The notes under the pieces were generated by a model. It was given only the letters and a program-made list of their open reading frames with translations. It made no database searches and had not been told where the DNA came from. This document shows, piece after piece, positions 17,764 through 26,545 of a stretch of 64,000 nucleotides of DNA; position 1 is the stretch's first letter, and every line of letters starts with the position of its first letter. The position numbers and the translations under genes were made by a program. This stretch comes from Pseudomonas sp. PH1b. GTDB lineage: Bacteria > Pseudomonadota > Gammaproteobacteria > Pseudomonadales > Pseudomonadaceae. The DNA is taken from NCBI RefSeq assembly GCF_000633395.1, contig NZ_AYMU01000002.1:496001-560000 (forward strand), in the 5' to 3' direction.

Positions 17764-18897
17764 ATGAAAGCCTCCTGGGACATTTTTTGCAGCGTGGTCG
17801 ATAACTTCGGTGATATTGGGGTGACCTGGCGTCTGGCTCGTCAACTGGTGGCCGAGCATCAGTGCGTGGTGCGCTTGTGGGTCGATGACCTGCGGGCTTT
17901 CGAAAGGATCTGCCCGCAGATCGATGCCCGGCAGGCACGCCAGTTCCAGGATGGCGTCGAGGTGCGGCACTGGCCCGCCGAGTGGCCGGCTGAAGCGGCT
18001 GCCGATGTGGTGATCGCCGCTTTTGCCTGCCAGTTGCCCCATGGCTACATGGAGGCAATGGCCGACCGTGAGCGTGCGCCGTTGTGGTTGAACCTGGATT
18101 ATTTGAGCGCAGAGGACTGGGTTGGCGGGTGTCACGGACTGCCTTCGGTGAAGTTTCGCGGGGTGCAGAAGTACTTCTTCTTTCCCGGATTCAAGGCCGG
18201 TACGGGAGGTTTGTTGCGCGAGGCTGGACTGCTCGAGCAGCGGCGGAATTTCCAGGCTGATCGCCAGGCCCAGGTGGACTTTCTCCAGGGGCTGCGGGTC
18301 GCGCCCGCCGCCGGTGCACGGCTGATGTCGTTGTTCGCCTATGAAAACGCCGGCCTTGGCAGCTGGCTCCAGGCCCTGGCGAGTGACGTCCAGCCGACTC
18401 ACCTGCTGGTGCCCGAAGGACGCATCCTGGGTGATGTCCAGCGTTGGCTGGGCGTCGAGTCGCTGGCCGTTGGCAGCCTGCAGGTGCGCCAGTCCCTGAC
18501 TGTCCAGGTCCTGCCTTTTGTGCGCCAGGAGGATTACGACCGCTTGCTGTGGTGCTGCGATTTCAATGCGGTGCGGGGGGAGGATTCCTTCGTGCGGGCA
18601 CAATGGGCCGGGCGGCCGATGCTCTGGCATATCTATCGCCAGGACGAAGACACCCACCTGGACAAGCTCGAAGCCTTTCTCGCGCTGTATACCCAGGCTC
18701 TTTCGCCCGCTGCCAAGGCCGCGGTTCTGGCCTTGTGGCGGGCCTGGAATACCGAGGCGCAGATGGCCGAAGCCTGGAAAAACCTGCTGCAGCACTGGCC
18801 GGAAGTCTCCGCACACGCCGAACAATGGTGTCTGGAACAAGGCTTGCAGGCCGATCTTGCCGCAGCGCTGGTGCAGTTTTACCTAAATTGGATATGA
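17764..18897 (+). CDS. earP: EF-P arginine rhamnosyltransferase EarP
   Basis: The protein has 377 residues from the ATG at 17764 (MKASWDIFCSVVDNFGDIGV). EarP transfers rhamnose from dTDP-rhamnose to Arg32 of elongation factor P. The catalytic aspartates known for the family, D13 and D17, are present, and E273 lies in the conserved RGEDS block at 271-275. The GT-B fold segments PTHLLVPEGR and RRPMLWHIY-like AGRPMLWHIYRQDEDTH are also seen. It is 48 bp upstream of efp, the usual gene pair in pseudomonads. Confidence 0.97.
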   Translation: MKASWDIFCSVVDNFGDIGVTWRLARQLVAEHQCVVRLWVDDLRAFERICPQIDARQARQFQDGVEVRHWPAEWPAEAAADVVIAAFACQLPHGYMEAMADRERAPLWLNLDYLSAEDWVGGCHGLPSVKFRGVQKYFFFPGFKAGTGGLLREAGLLEQRRNFQADRQAQVDFLQGLRVAPAAGARLMSLFAYENAGLGSWLQALASDVQPTHLLVPEGRILGDVQRWLGVESLAVGSLQVRQSLTVQVLPFVRQEDYDRLLWCCDFNAVRGEDSFVRAQWAGRPMLWHIYRQDEDTHLDKLEAFLALYTQALSPAAKAAVLALWRAWNTEAQMAEAWKNLLQHWPEVSAHAEQWCLEQGLQADLAAALVQFYLNWI

Positions 18898-18945
18898 TAC
18901 GCGGCCTAGATTTTTGTAAATCCCATCCAAATTCGGATATTCGCA

Positions 18946-19518
18946 ATGAAAACTGGTAAAGAACTCAAACCCGGTACCGTGATCCGTATCGACAACGATC
19001 CTTGGCTGGTTCAGAAAGCTGAATTCACCAAGTCGGGTCGTAACAGCGCGATCATGAAGACCAAGCTGAAGAACCTGCTGACCGGTTACAAGACCGAAAC
19101 CGTTTACGGTGCGGACGACAAGCTGGACGACGTGATCCTGGATCGCAAAGAAGCGACCCTGTCGTTCATCAGCGGCGACACCTACACGTTCATGGACACC
19201 ACTGACTACACCATGTACGAGCTGAACGCTGAAGACATCGAAGCGGTTCTGCCGTTCATCGAAGAAGGCATGACTGACGTTTGCGAAGCCGTGTTCTTCG
19301 ACGACCGTCTGGTTTCCGTTGACCTGCCGACCACCATCGTGCGCCAGGTTGACTACACCGAAGGTTCCGCTCGCGGCGACACTTCGGGCAAGGTCATGAA
19401 GCCTGCCAAACTGAAAAACGGTACTGAGCTCAGCGTTGCTGACTTCATCGAGATCGGCGACTGGATCGAGATCGATACCCGCGAAGGCGGTTCCTACAAA
19501 GGCCGCGCCAAGGTTTAA
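18946..19518 (+). CDS. efp: Translation elongation factor P
   Basis: The 190-residue, three-domain protein relieves ribosome stalling at polyproline. The loop at the tip of domain I reads KSGRNSA, with Arg32 in place of the Lys modified in E. coli. This is the arginine type rhamnosylated by EarP, whose gene is directly upstream. Codon use is strongly biased, as expected for high expression. An intrinsic terminator follows the stop codon. Confidence 0.98.
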   Translation: MKTGKELKPGTVIRIDNDPWLVQKAEFTKSGRNSAIMKTKLKNLLTGYKTETVYGADDKLDDVILDRKEATLSFISGDTYTFMDTTDYTMYELNAEDIEAVLPFIEEGMTDVCEAVFFDDRLVSVDLPTTIVRQVDYTEGSARGDTSGKVMKPAKLKNGTELSVADFIEIGDWIEIDTREGGSYKGRAKV

Positions 19519-19540
19519 ACCTGGTTCGCCTTTGCAGATG

Positions 19541-19571
19541 AAAAAGCCCGACCTTGAGTCGGGCTTTTTTA
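19541..19571. terminator. Terminator after efp (also facing ohr)
   Basis: The stem AAAAAGCCCGAC / GTCGGGCTTTTTT (19541-19552, 19558-19570) has A and T runs on both sides. It ends efp and probably also the convergent ohr transcript. Confidence 0.92.
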
Positions 19572-19589
19572 TGCCTGGGATTTGGCCTT

Positions 19590-20009
19590 TCAGACGCTGA
19601 CGTGCAGGCGCACCTCGACATTGCCACGGGTGGCATTGGAGTAAGGGCAGACCTGATGCGCCGCATCCACCAGGCTTTGTGCTTCGTCCTGGGCCAGGCC
19701 GGGCAGGCTGACATGCAGGTCGATGTCCAGGCCGAAACCGCCAGGAATCTGGCCGATACCAACGTGGGCGGTGATCGAGGCGTCGTCCGGGATCTTGCGT
19801 TTGCTCTGGCTGGCGACGAACTTCAGGGCGCCGATGAAGCAGGCCGAGTAGCCGGCGGCGAACAGTTGTTCCGGGTTGGTCGCCTGCCCGCCGGCACCGC
19901 CCAGCTCCTTGGGAGTGGCCAGCTTGACGTCGAGGATGTGATCGCTGGAAACCGCGCGGCCGTCACGGCCACCGGTGGCGGTTGCAACTGCGGTGTAGAG
20001 AGTCTGCAT
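19590..20009 (-). CDS. ohr: Organic hydroperoxide resistance protein Ohr
   Basis: The 139-residue thiol peroxidase of the OsmC/Ohr family reduces fatty-acid and other organic hydroperoxides with lipoyl reducing power. Catalytic Cys57 lies in AGYSACFIGAL and Cys121 in HQVCPYSNATRGN; the Glu of NPEQLFAAG is also conserved. It is transcribed away from the intergenic region shared with ohrR, whose product represses it in this family. Confidence 0.97.
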   Translation of the reverse strand: MQTLYTAVATATGGRDGRAVSSDHILDVKLATPKELGGAGGQATNPEQLFAAGYSACFIGALKFVASQSKRKIPDDASITAHVGIGQIPGGFGLDIDLHVSLPGLAQDEAQSLVDAAHQVCPYSNATRGNVEVRLHVSV

Positions 20010-20081
20010 GGTGGAAAACCTCGTGCTGGTGATTTTTGCGCTAATTGTTTGCGCGCCAAGTAAGTGCGAAATAAATGTATC

Positions 20082-20100
20082 GCGCTAATATTTAGTGCGC
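20082..20100. promoter_or_regulatory. Candidate OhrR operator
   Basis: An imperfect inverted repeat, GCGCTAA-TAT-TTAGTGCGC, lies about 75 bp before the ohr ATG. The related motif TGCGCTAATTGTTTGCGCGC lies at 20037-20056 and TGCGCTAG occurs near the ohrR start. OhrR operators are AT-centred dyads, so this fits. It is a prediction from the pattern only. Confidence 0.55.
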
Positions 20101-20225
20101 AAGATAAATGATTCGACAAAACTCGCCCTATGCTCAAAATCAAGGCCAGGTCGTTGATTTAAAACAAGATATTTTTTTGTTAAAGACGGCTGTCGTCCCT
20201 GGCGGGTGGAGGCGCCAGGGCTACC

Positions 20226-20687
20226 TCAGAGGCTGTCCTGCAAATGCCTACGCAGTACCTGCAGGTCCGCTTGCAACTGTTGCAGTTGCTCCACGCTCCG
20301 GCCGCTGGCGCCCAGGATGCACTGTGGAATATCCCGGGCCTGCTCGCGCAGAGCGCGGCCTTGTTCAGTCAGCTCGACGATCACTACACGCTCGTCCTCA
20401 CGGCTGCGGGTGCGGCTGAGCAGGCCCTCGGCCTCCAGGCGCTTGAGCAAGGGGGTCAGGGAGCCGGGATCGGTCAACAGGCGCTGGCTGATCTCGCCGA
20501 CCGTCAGCCTGTCCTGTTCCCAGAGCACCAGCATGGCCAGGTACTGCGGGTAGGTCAGCCCCAGCTTCTGCAGCAGCGGTTTGTACACCTTGGTCATCAG
20601 CAGTGAGGTGGAGTGCAGGGCGAAACACACCTGGTTGTCCAGCAACAAGTGATCGCAAGGGGGCTGGGAAGACTGCTCGGTGGTCAT
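20226..20687 (-). CDS. ohrR: Organic hydroperoxide-sensing MarR repressor OhrR
   Basis: The 153-residue MarR-family regulator has the peroxide-sensing Cys21 in the OhrR block QVCFALHSTS, the [17 protein letters not shown] helix and the wing region RTRSREDER. A second cysteine, Cys123, suggests the two-Cys mechanism. Oxidation by organic peroxides releases it from the ohr promoter. It lies upstream of ohr in the same orientation, 216 bp away. Confidence 0.95.
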   Translation of the reverse strand: MTTEQSSQPPCDHLLLDNQVCFALHSTSLLMTKVYKPLLQKLGLTYPQYLAMLVLWEQDRLTVGEISQRLLTDPGSLTPLLKRLEAEGLLSRTRSREDERVVIVELTEQGRALREQARDIPQCILGASGRSVEQLQQLQADLQVLRRHLQDSL

Positions 20688-20763
20688 GGTAAATGCCTTG
20701 ATCGTTGATGGTCATGAATCTAGCGGGCGAGTCTTTAATGCGCTAGACAATTTTCGTCCTGGG

Positions 20764-21714
20764 TTAGCCCATTGCACTCTGCAGTGCCAGGTCCCAGGGC
20801 GGAATCGGGCTGAAACGGCTCTTCAGGTATTCCAGCAGCAGACGGCTGCGAGCATTGGGGTGCTGCTCCATGCGCAGCGCATAGATGCCGGCGGTTTCCG
20901 GTTTGGGCAGGCCGGCGTCGCAGAACAGCGGTACCAGTTCCCCCCGCAGCAGGTATTCGCTCACCAGCCAGGTGGGCAGGTGGGCGATGCCCAGGCCGGC
21001 CAGAGCCCCGGAAAGCAGGGCTTCGGCATTGTTGGCGCCAAGGCGGATGCGTTGCGGGCGATGGCTTTGCACTTGGCCGTCGAGTTCAAAGCGCCAGGCG
21101 AACAGAGGGGCCAGGCCGTCCCAGTCGAGGCCATCGTGCTGGCTGAGTTCGGCAGGGTGAGTCGGGGTGCCACGGCTTTTCAGGTAGGACGGGCTGGCGC
21201 AGGCGATCCGCACGATGCTGGCTAGGGAGGTGGCGACCATCCGGGTATCTACCCGCTGCCCGGCGCGCAGCACCAGGTCGACCTTGCCCAGGTGGGAGCC
21301 CTGCATGTCGACGAAACTGTCGATCAGGTGCAACTGCACATCCAGGCCCGGGTAGAGCGCCAGGAAATCGGCAATGGCCGGCGCCAGGTGGCGGCGGCCG
21401 AAGGCGGCCGGGGCGTCGATGCGGATCAGGCCTTCCGGCGCATGGCTCAAGGAGACGGCCTCCGCCCGGGCCAGTTGCAGTTCGGCGACGATGCGCCGGG
21501 CTCGTTCGGCAAATGCCTGGCCGGCCGCGGTGGCCACCACGGCGTGGGTGGTGCGCATGAACAGGGTGGTGCCCACGGCGCTTTCCAGGCTGTCGATGCG
21601 CCGGGCCACGGCCGAAGGAGTCAGCGGATGACGGCGAGCCGCGGCAGAGAAGCTGCCCGACTCCAGTACATCCAGAAACAGCCCAAGTTGTTCGGTGAGG
21701 GTATTGGGGTTCAT
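20764..21714 (-). CDS. LysR-type transcriptional regulator
   Basis: The protein has 316 residues from the ATG at 21714 (MNPNTLTEQLGLFLDVLESGSFSAAARRHPLTPSAVARRIDSLE), a standard LysR DNA-binding domain followed by a substrate-binding-like domain. The frame is open further upstream, but that part overlaps the divergent permease. It faces the TSUP permease gene across about 105 bp, the usual arrangement for a LysR regulator and its target. The effector is unknown. Confidence 0.92.
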   Translation of the reverse strand: MNPNTLTEQLGLFLDVLESGSFSAAARRHPLTPSAVARRIDSLESAVGTTLFMRTTHAVVATAAGQAFAERARRIVAELQLARAEAVSLSHAPEGLIRIDAPAAFGRRHLAPAIADFLALYPGLDVQLHLIDSFVDMQGSHLGKVDLVLRAGQRVDTRMVATSLASIVRIACASPSYLKSRGTPTHPAELSQHDGLDWDGLAPLFAWRFELDGQVQSHRPQRIRLGANNAEALLSGALAGLGIAHLPTWLVSEYLLRGELVPLFCDAGLPKPETAGIYALRMEQHPNARSRLLLEYLKSRFSPIPPWDLALQSAMG

Positions 21715-21820
21715 GGTCAGCTCGCTTGTGCGAAATCGGCAAAGCCATTGTGCGCTGCTGTGCGTTTCCGTGCCAGGGCGGACTGCGTAGCATGCAAGGC
21801 CTGAGGTAAGGAGAGCGGCT

Positions 21821-22570
21821 TTGATCGAGTTGATGATGTATCTGTTGTTGGGCGCGGCCCTGGGCACGGTCGGTGGGTTGTTCGGTATTGGCGGCGGCCT
21901 GATCGCGATTCCGGTGCTGGGTGTGCTGTTCGGCCTGGACCAGCAGATTGCCCAGGGCACGGCGCTGGTGATGGTGGTGCCGAATGTGATGCTGGCGCTG
22001 TGGCGCTATCACCAGCGCAACCGTATCGAGTTGCGCCATGCCTTGCCCTTGGCGCTGATGGGTTTCTGTTTTGCCTGGCTGGGGTCGATCTGGGCCGTGG
22101 GTATCGACGCGCAGAAAATGCGCATCGGTTTTGTCGTCTTTCTGCTGGTGCTGTCCGCCTACAACTTGTTGCGCATGTTCATCGCCAGCGCCCCGGCCAG
22201 TGCGCAGATGCGTTATCCCTGGCCGTGGCTCGGGGTGCTTGGCGCTGCGTCCGGGGCCATGGGCGGGCTCTTCGGGGTCGGTGGTGCGGTGGTGGCAACG
22301 CCGGTGCTGACCAGTGTTTTCGGTACTTCCCAGGTAGTGGCGCAAGGCTTGTCCCTGGCATTGGCCCTGCCCAGTACCGGCGTGACCCTGGTGACCTATG
22401 GCTTTCACCATCAGGTGGACTGGATGATCGGCCTGCCCCTGGCCGCAGGTGGCCTGTTGAGCATCAGTTGGGGAGTGAAGGTCGCCCATGCCTTGCCCGA
22501 GCGACTGCTGCGTGCCTTGTTCTGCGGTTTTCTGGCGATCTGTGCGGTGATGCTGGCCTTCAAAGTTTGA
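21821..22570 (+). CDS. TSUP (TauE/SafE) family membrane permease
   Basis: The 249-residue protein starts at a TTG at 21821, 8 bases after TAAGGAGAG. It has about eight hydrophobic helices and the two internal family repeats: GTVGGLFGIGGGLIAIPVL at the N-terminus and GAMGGLFGVGGAVVATPVL in the second half. The family exports or imports small sulfur-containing or organic anions such as sulfite, sulfoacetate or taurine. The substrate here is unknown. LysR genes lie on both sides; the downstream one converges with an 11-bp overlap. Confidence 0.92.
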   Translation: MIELMMYLLLGAALGTVGGLFGIGGGLIAIPVLGVLFGLDQQIAQGTALVMVVPNVMLALWRYHQRNRIELRHALPLALMGFCFAWLGSIWAVGIDAQKMRIGFVVFLLVLSAYNLLRMFIASAPASAQMRYPWPWLGVLGAASGAMGGLFGVGGAVVATPVLTSVFGTSQVVAQGLSLALALPSTGVTLVTYGFHHQVDWMIGLPLAAGGLLSISWGVKVAHALPERLLRALFCGFLAICAVMLAFKV

Positions 22571-23414
22571 AGCCTTCGACAATATGTTCCGCCAGACACT
22601 CGGTGATCGGCGAAGGGGTGTTGAGGTTGCGCAGCAGCATGATGCTGGCTTCCGGCAACTGGGGCAGCCCTTCGTTCTCGCCGAGAATGCGCATGTCCGG
22701 GGTGATCAGGCTTTCCAGTTGCGCGGTAACCGCCAGCCCAGCGCTGACCACCGCCATGATCGCCGCCAGGCTGGAGCTGTTGTAGGCAATCCGATAGTCG
22801 AGGCCGGCGGCGTCCAGGGCATTGCAGGCCCATAGCCGGCAGAAGCAGTCGCTGTTGAACATCGCCAGGGGCAGGGGCGTCTGTTCATGGGGAGTGAAGC
22901 ACTGGGCCACGGCCCAGACGAAGCGCTCCTTGCGCAGCAGTTGGCCGATTTCGCTGCCCGGCTCGCGGGTGACGATCGACAGGTCCAGGTCCTGGCGCTG
23001 CAGCAACTGCTTGCTCGACTCGCAGTGCACCTCGATCTGGATCAGCGGATAGCTCTGGGCAAAACGCGAGAGGATCCCCGGCAGAAAGCGCATCACGTAG
23101 TCATCCGGCGTACCGATGCGTACCAGGCCCACCATGTGCGGTTCGCGCAGGGTGTTGAACACCTCGCTGTGCAATTTCAGGATGCGCCGGGCATAGCCCA
23201 GCAGCACCTGCCCCTCGGCGGTCAGCTTGACCTGGCGGCCATCGCGCTGGAATAGCTGGCGCTGCAGCACATCCTCCTCCAGGCGCTTCATCTGCATGCT
23301 CACCGCTGACTGGGTGCGGTTGACCCGCTCCCCGGCCCGGGTGAATCCACCTTCATCGGCAATGGCGACGAAGGTGCGCAGCACTTCGGTGTCGATGCTG
23401 GGGAACTGGGACAT
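22560..23414 (-). CDS. LysR-type transcriptional regulator
   Basis: The 284-residue regulator has the N-terminal HTH TEVLRTFVAIADEGGFTRAGERVNRTQSAVSMQMKRLEE and a typical effector domain with GLVRIGTPDDYVMRFLPGIL. It converges with the TSUP permease, overlapping its 3' end by 11 bp, so mutual transcriptional interference is possible. The target is unknown. The next gene upstream, the PrxQ-like peroxiredoxin, reads in the same direction with a 78-bp gap. Confidence 0.92.
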   Translation of the reverse strand: MSQFPSIDTEVLRTFVAIADEGGFTRAGERVNRTQSAVSMQMKRLEEDVLQRQLFQRDGRQVKLTAEGQVLLGYARRILKLHSEVFNTLREPHMVGLVRIGTPDDYVMRFLPGILSRFAQSYPLIQIEVHCESSKQLLQRQDLDLSIVTREPGSEIGQLLRKERFVWAVAQCFTPHEQTPLPLAMFNSDCFCRLWACNALDAAGLDYRIAYNSSSLAAIMAVVSAGLAVTAQLESLITPDMRILGENEGLPQLPEASIMLLRNLNTPSPITECLAEHIVEGFKL

Positions 23415-23492
23415 TGATCAAATCCTGAGATGCATGAGGTGGAAGGTATTCCTGGGCTTGATCTTATTCCCCGAAGGATCGCCGCGTCACCC

Positions 23493-24056
23493 TTATCCTT
23501 GGGCCTGCAGCCAGGCCAGCACCTGCCGGGCATTCTGGTCCGGTGGAAACACCGGATAGAACAGCTGTTCGACCCGCCCCCTCTTGAGAATGAGGGTCAG
23601 GCGTTTCAGAAAGCGGCTTCCGTTCAACTCGAATACCGGCAACGCCAGAGCCTCACTCAGTTGCCCCTGGGCATCGGAGAGCAGGGCGAACGGCAGGTGC
23701 AGCCGCTCGACGGCTTCGCGCTGATAGGCGCTGTCCTGGTTTGACAGGCCGAACAACTTGTCCACCCCGGCTGCTGCGAGCTCTTGTGTCAGGTCGCGAA
23801 AGCCACAGGATTGCGGAGTGCAACCGCGGGCGCCGGGCGTCATGTCCCAGCCCTCCAGCAGTGGCAAATCCGGCCGTCCCATGCGCGGATAGACATACAC
23901 CAGGGTTCTGCCGGGCAAGGCCGAAAGGTCGACCGCTGCACCCGAGGTGGAGGGCAGCAACAGCCTGGGTAAGTGCAGGCCTTGCAGGTGGCGGGCTGCA
24001 CCATCGTCCTGGGGAGCCGGGATACGCGACCAGTCCACGCTCAGCATGTCTCTCAT
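23493..24056 (-). CDS. PrxQ/Bcp-like peroxiredoxin
   Basis: The 187-residue protein has a thioredoxin-fold region (LPGRTLVYVYPRMGRP) and the active-site block TPGARGCTPQSCGFRDL, in which two cysteines are five residues apart, as in PrxQ/Bcp enzymes. These reduce hydroperoxides using thioredoxin. The N-terminus is longer than usual Bcp by about 30 residues; the ATG at 24047 is an alternative start. There is no signal peptide, so it is cytoplasmic. Confidence 0.85.
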   Translation of the reverse strand: MRDMLSVDWSRIPAPQDDGAARHLQGLHLPRLLLPSTSGAAVDLSALPGRTLVYVYPRMGRPDLPLLEGWDMTPGARGCTPQSCGFRDLTQELAAAGVDKLFGLSNQDSAYQREAVERLHLPFALLSDAQGQLSEALALPVFELNGSRFLKRLTLILKRGRVEQLFYPVFPPDQNARQVLAWLQAQG

Positions 24057-24472
24057 GACGCTTCCTCCTGATCAGTAGCATTGGGCAATTGCAGCAGGGA
24101 GTGCTGGATACACAGAGTGTCGGTAGTGCTCATCCAGTTCAAGTAGTGGGGTGGGTAATTGATGCTCTGCCTGCTAATGAATGATCTCAGGTTTATTGGT
24201 TTGCTCTCTAACTTTTATTGCGGATGACGTATTGGTAATAAGAGTTATCGGCGATGGCTATAAGTTGTTGGAAAGTTTGCCGGTTGTTGGCTATAGATTG
24301 CCGATTGCTAATTTCGCTGCGCGATAAGAATGCCTGAATATCCCATATGCCGATTAATGGTCAACTTTATGGTTGTTTGAGTTTGCCTAAAGAAACTTCC
24401 GATACTAGTGTTGCGTTTGCCATGTACAGATGGTCTGTACTGGGATTGTGACCAACTTTGGAGGGTCCTTTC
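24057..24472. other. AT-rich intergenic region before the diiron-enzyme cassette
   Basis: About 415 bp, visibly richer in A and T than the flanking genes, with no supported gene. Near its 3' end is a perfect palindrome (24424-24440). The ribosome site GGAGGGTCC precedes the small gene. The composition break is consistent with acquired DNA or a strongly regulated promoter region. Confidence 0.6.
24424..24440. promoter_or_regulatory. Perfect palindrome upstream of the 55-aa gene
   Basis: GTACAGA-TGG-TCTGTAC, with 7-bp arms, lies 32 bp before the start codon of the first cassette gene. It may be an operator for a dimeric regulator or a leader hairpin. Confidence 0.5.
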
Positions 24473-24640
24473 ATGAACGTGAAAGCGGAACACAGTGAGC
24501 CAACCACCGCCGAGCTGACACAGCTCAAGACCAAGCTCAAAGCCGGCAAGCTGGCGCCTGAAGACCTCAAGGCGCTGGTAGGCCTGGTGGAGCGCACGGA
24601 GAAGGCGGCGAAGCAACTTAGGGCAGCCATCGTCGAGTAA
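24473..24640 (+). CDS. Small charged 55-aa protein of unknown function
   Basis: From the ATG at 24473, with GGAGGGTCC 6 bases before it (an in-frame ATG 15 bp upstream lies inside that site). The product begins MNVKAEHSEPTTAELTQLK and is rich in Lys, Ala, Leu and Glu; from residue 13 to the end it should form one or two amphipathic helices. There is no Cys, signal peptide or phosphopantetheine Ser motif, so it is not an acyl carrier protein, and I know no family for it. It sits 33 bp before the diiron-domain gene. It may be a precursor or scaffold peptide, a regulator, or a subunit of that enzyme; none of these is shown. Confidence 0.7.
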   Translation: MNVKAEHSEPTTAELTQLKTKLKAGKLAPEDLKALVGLVERTEKAAKQLRAAIVE

Positions 24641-24673
24641 ATAACGCTAATACTTTGGAGGGCAGGATCAGAA

Positions 24674-26545
24674 ATGGACCTCACTACTCGAACTAATCAT
24701 ATCGATATATCTGAACCGTTGCGCAGCCCTCCATTTTTAGCGCGTAGTACTATCGGTAACCACTCGATACTGCTGCTGGGGTGTCTGGAAGCCCCCGTTT
24801 CGACACTCAGTGATAACGCTTTCATTGTCGAGCGCATAGCCCAGAGTCTCAACTTGTCGACACTGGGAAGCCAATTTACGGCGGAGGAAGTTATCTTTCT
24901 GCTGAACGAGCAATATACCGCCGCAGAAGAGTTTGTTTATGGTCACCCGATCTGGAGAAAGATAAGAGAGGGCGATCAAGCCGCGTTGTATGCCTATATC
25001 CTGGAAACCCGGCATTACCTGGCTGCCGCGGCGTCGAGGATGTGCCCCTCGGTCAGTCCGGGCATAGGGTTGTCGCCGATTTCCCTGATGCTGTCCAAGC
25101 ATGCGCTGGAGGAGTGGGACCATGCGCAGTTCTTCAATGAAGCCCTGGACCTGATCGGCTGTTCCGGCGACATGGTCAGGCTGGCTCGGCCCTTGCCCGC
25201 GACCCTGGAATGGATTCACCTGTCCCGGCAGATCGCGGCCATGGGCGAGCTGGTGTCGGCGGCCTGCTCCGGTTTCATGGAGCATTCCTCGGTGGAACAG
25301 GAGGCGGTGCTGGGCTGGCATGAACTGCTGGTGGGCCACAACCTGTTGAGCCGCAAGGCCACGGACAAGGTCCTGGGCCATTTCGCCACCGACCTCGAGT
25401 ACGGGCATTCGGACAACTGGAAGAAGGCAGTGCGCACCCAGGATTGTCACCCCGCGCCGGCGGTGGCCACTGTGCTTAATGCCGTCTGCAGCCTGAGCGA
25501 GATGATCTACCGTTGGCTGTCCGCGCTGGAGCAGGGGTGTGCCAGCTCCATCGTCACCGCCGCGCAACTGGTGGCCGAGGAGGGGCTAGACCCGCTGTTG
25601 CACGCTGTCGATTCACCCCAGGAGGTGGAGATTTTCCAGGGCTTGCCAGTCTGGCCCTCCAGCGTGATGAGCCTGATCAACGGCGAGCGGTCCGGCGATG
25701 ACAACCCGGCGGATACCGTCGTCGCGTCCTGCTATGCCCTGGGGCAGCGGATGTCGCAACTGGTCATGAGCCCGACGCCTTTTGGCGCGCTGATCAGCCA
25801 GGTCCATGAGCAGTTGCTCAACGGCCAGAGCTTCGGCGCCGACAGTGTACTGGCCATCGAGCAGATGACCACCGACTGGCTGGTGTCGGTGGACGGCCAC
25901 GCCCTCTGGCAGCAGATGACCGATGGCTGCACGGATGAGCTGATCATTGGCTACATGCTGGAGAACTATCACTACCTGGCTTCGGCTACCCGGCATGTCA
26001 GCCCGGCCATCGCCGCCTGCCAGGATGCGCGAATCCGCCAGAACCTGTTGCAGCACTTGCAGGATGAGCTGACCCACTGCGATATCCTCAAGCCCAGGTT
26101 GCGCGAGCTGGGAGTTCGGCGCCCGCAAGCGATGCGGCCCTTGCCGACCACCACGGCCTTTGTCGGTTATCTCAGCGACCTGGCACGGCATGACTGGAAG
26201 GGCTACCTGATCGGTTCGACCTACCTGCAAAAGAGCCTGAGCGAATGCCGTGGCGATGATCGTCACTTGCGTTTCTACTCCCAGGTTTCCGCCAACAACC
26301 CGCGTTGCGCAGCGTTGCTGCGGGCCATGGCAGCCCATGATGAACTGGATGACGAACTGGGCCACGATCAGCGGCCGTCGCTCAATATCGAGTACCTGCT
26401 GGCGCGGGGCGAGGTGGGCCACGACTCGGTGGCCCGCGCGGCCATGTTGCCATCGCTGGCCTGGAGCTTTCTGGATGGCATTCGCCAGCACTATTGCACC
26501 GGCAAGGACGCGGTGCTGCAACGCCAGGGCTGGAGCGCAACATGA
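24674..26545 (+). CDS. Tandem haem-oxygenase-like diiron (HDO) domain protein
   Basis: The 623-residue protein starts at an ATG after GGAGGGCAGG. It is built of two homologous all-helical halves. In the first, ExxH motifs occur at 111/114 (YILETRHYL), 147/150 (EEWDH) and 242/245 (DLEYGH). In the second they occur at 430/433 (YMLENYHYL), 465/468 (DELTH) and 561/564 (DDELGH). The spacings between motifs (33 and 92 residues; 32 and 93) agree between the halves. Three His and three carboxylates per domain is the pattern of haem-oxygenase-like diiron oxidases such as CADD, BesC or SznF, which cut or oxidise amino acids and lipids. Neither half looks degenerate. The stop overlaps the next gene's ATG. 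Substrate unknown. Confidence 0.8.
   Translation: MDLTTRTNHIDISEPLRSPPFLARSTIGNHSILLLGCLEAPVSTLSDNAFIVERIAQSLNLSTLGSQFTAEEVIFLLNEQYTAAEEFVYGHPIWRKIREGDQAALYAYILETRHYLAAAASRMCPSVSPGIGLSPISLMLSKHALEEWDHAQFFNEALDLIGCSGDMVRLARPLPATLEWIHLSRQIAAMGELVSAACSGFMEHSSVEQEAVLGWHELLVGHNLLSRKATDKVLGHFATDLEYGHSDNWKKAVRTQDCHPAPAVATVLNAVCSLSEMIYRWLSALEQGCASSIVTAAQLVAEEGLDPLLHAVDSPQEVEIFQGLPVWPSSVMSLINGERSGDDNPADTVVASCYALGQRMSQLVMSPTPFGALISQVHEQLLNGQSFGADSVLAIEQMTTDWLVSVDGHALWQQMTDGCTDELIIGYMLENYHYLASATRHVSPAIAACQDARIRQNLLQHLQDELTHCDILKPRLRELGVRRPQAMRPLPTTTAFVGYLSDLARHDWKGYLIGSTYLQKSLSECRGDDRHLRFYSQVSANNPRCAALLRAMAAHDELDDELGHDQRPSLNIEYLLARGEVGHDSVARAAMLPSLAWSFLDGIRQHYCTGKDAVLQRQGWSAT

Noticed and set aside
17248..18840. 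530-codon minus-strand frame opposite earP
   Set aside because: It overlaps the unambiguous earP gene with matching catalytic residues and has no recognisable product.
21086..22582. 498-codon minus-strand frame across the LysR and TSUP genes
   Set aside because: It crosses two well-supported genes on different strands and has a repetitive His/Gln/Arg-rich product typical of shadow frames.
24473..24640. 55-aa protein considered as an acyl or peptidyl carrier protein
   Set aside because: No DSL-type Ser motif for phosphopantetheine and too short for a carrier fold.
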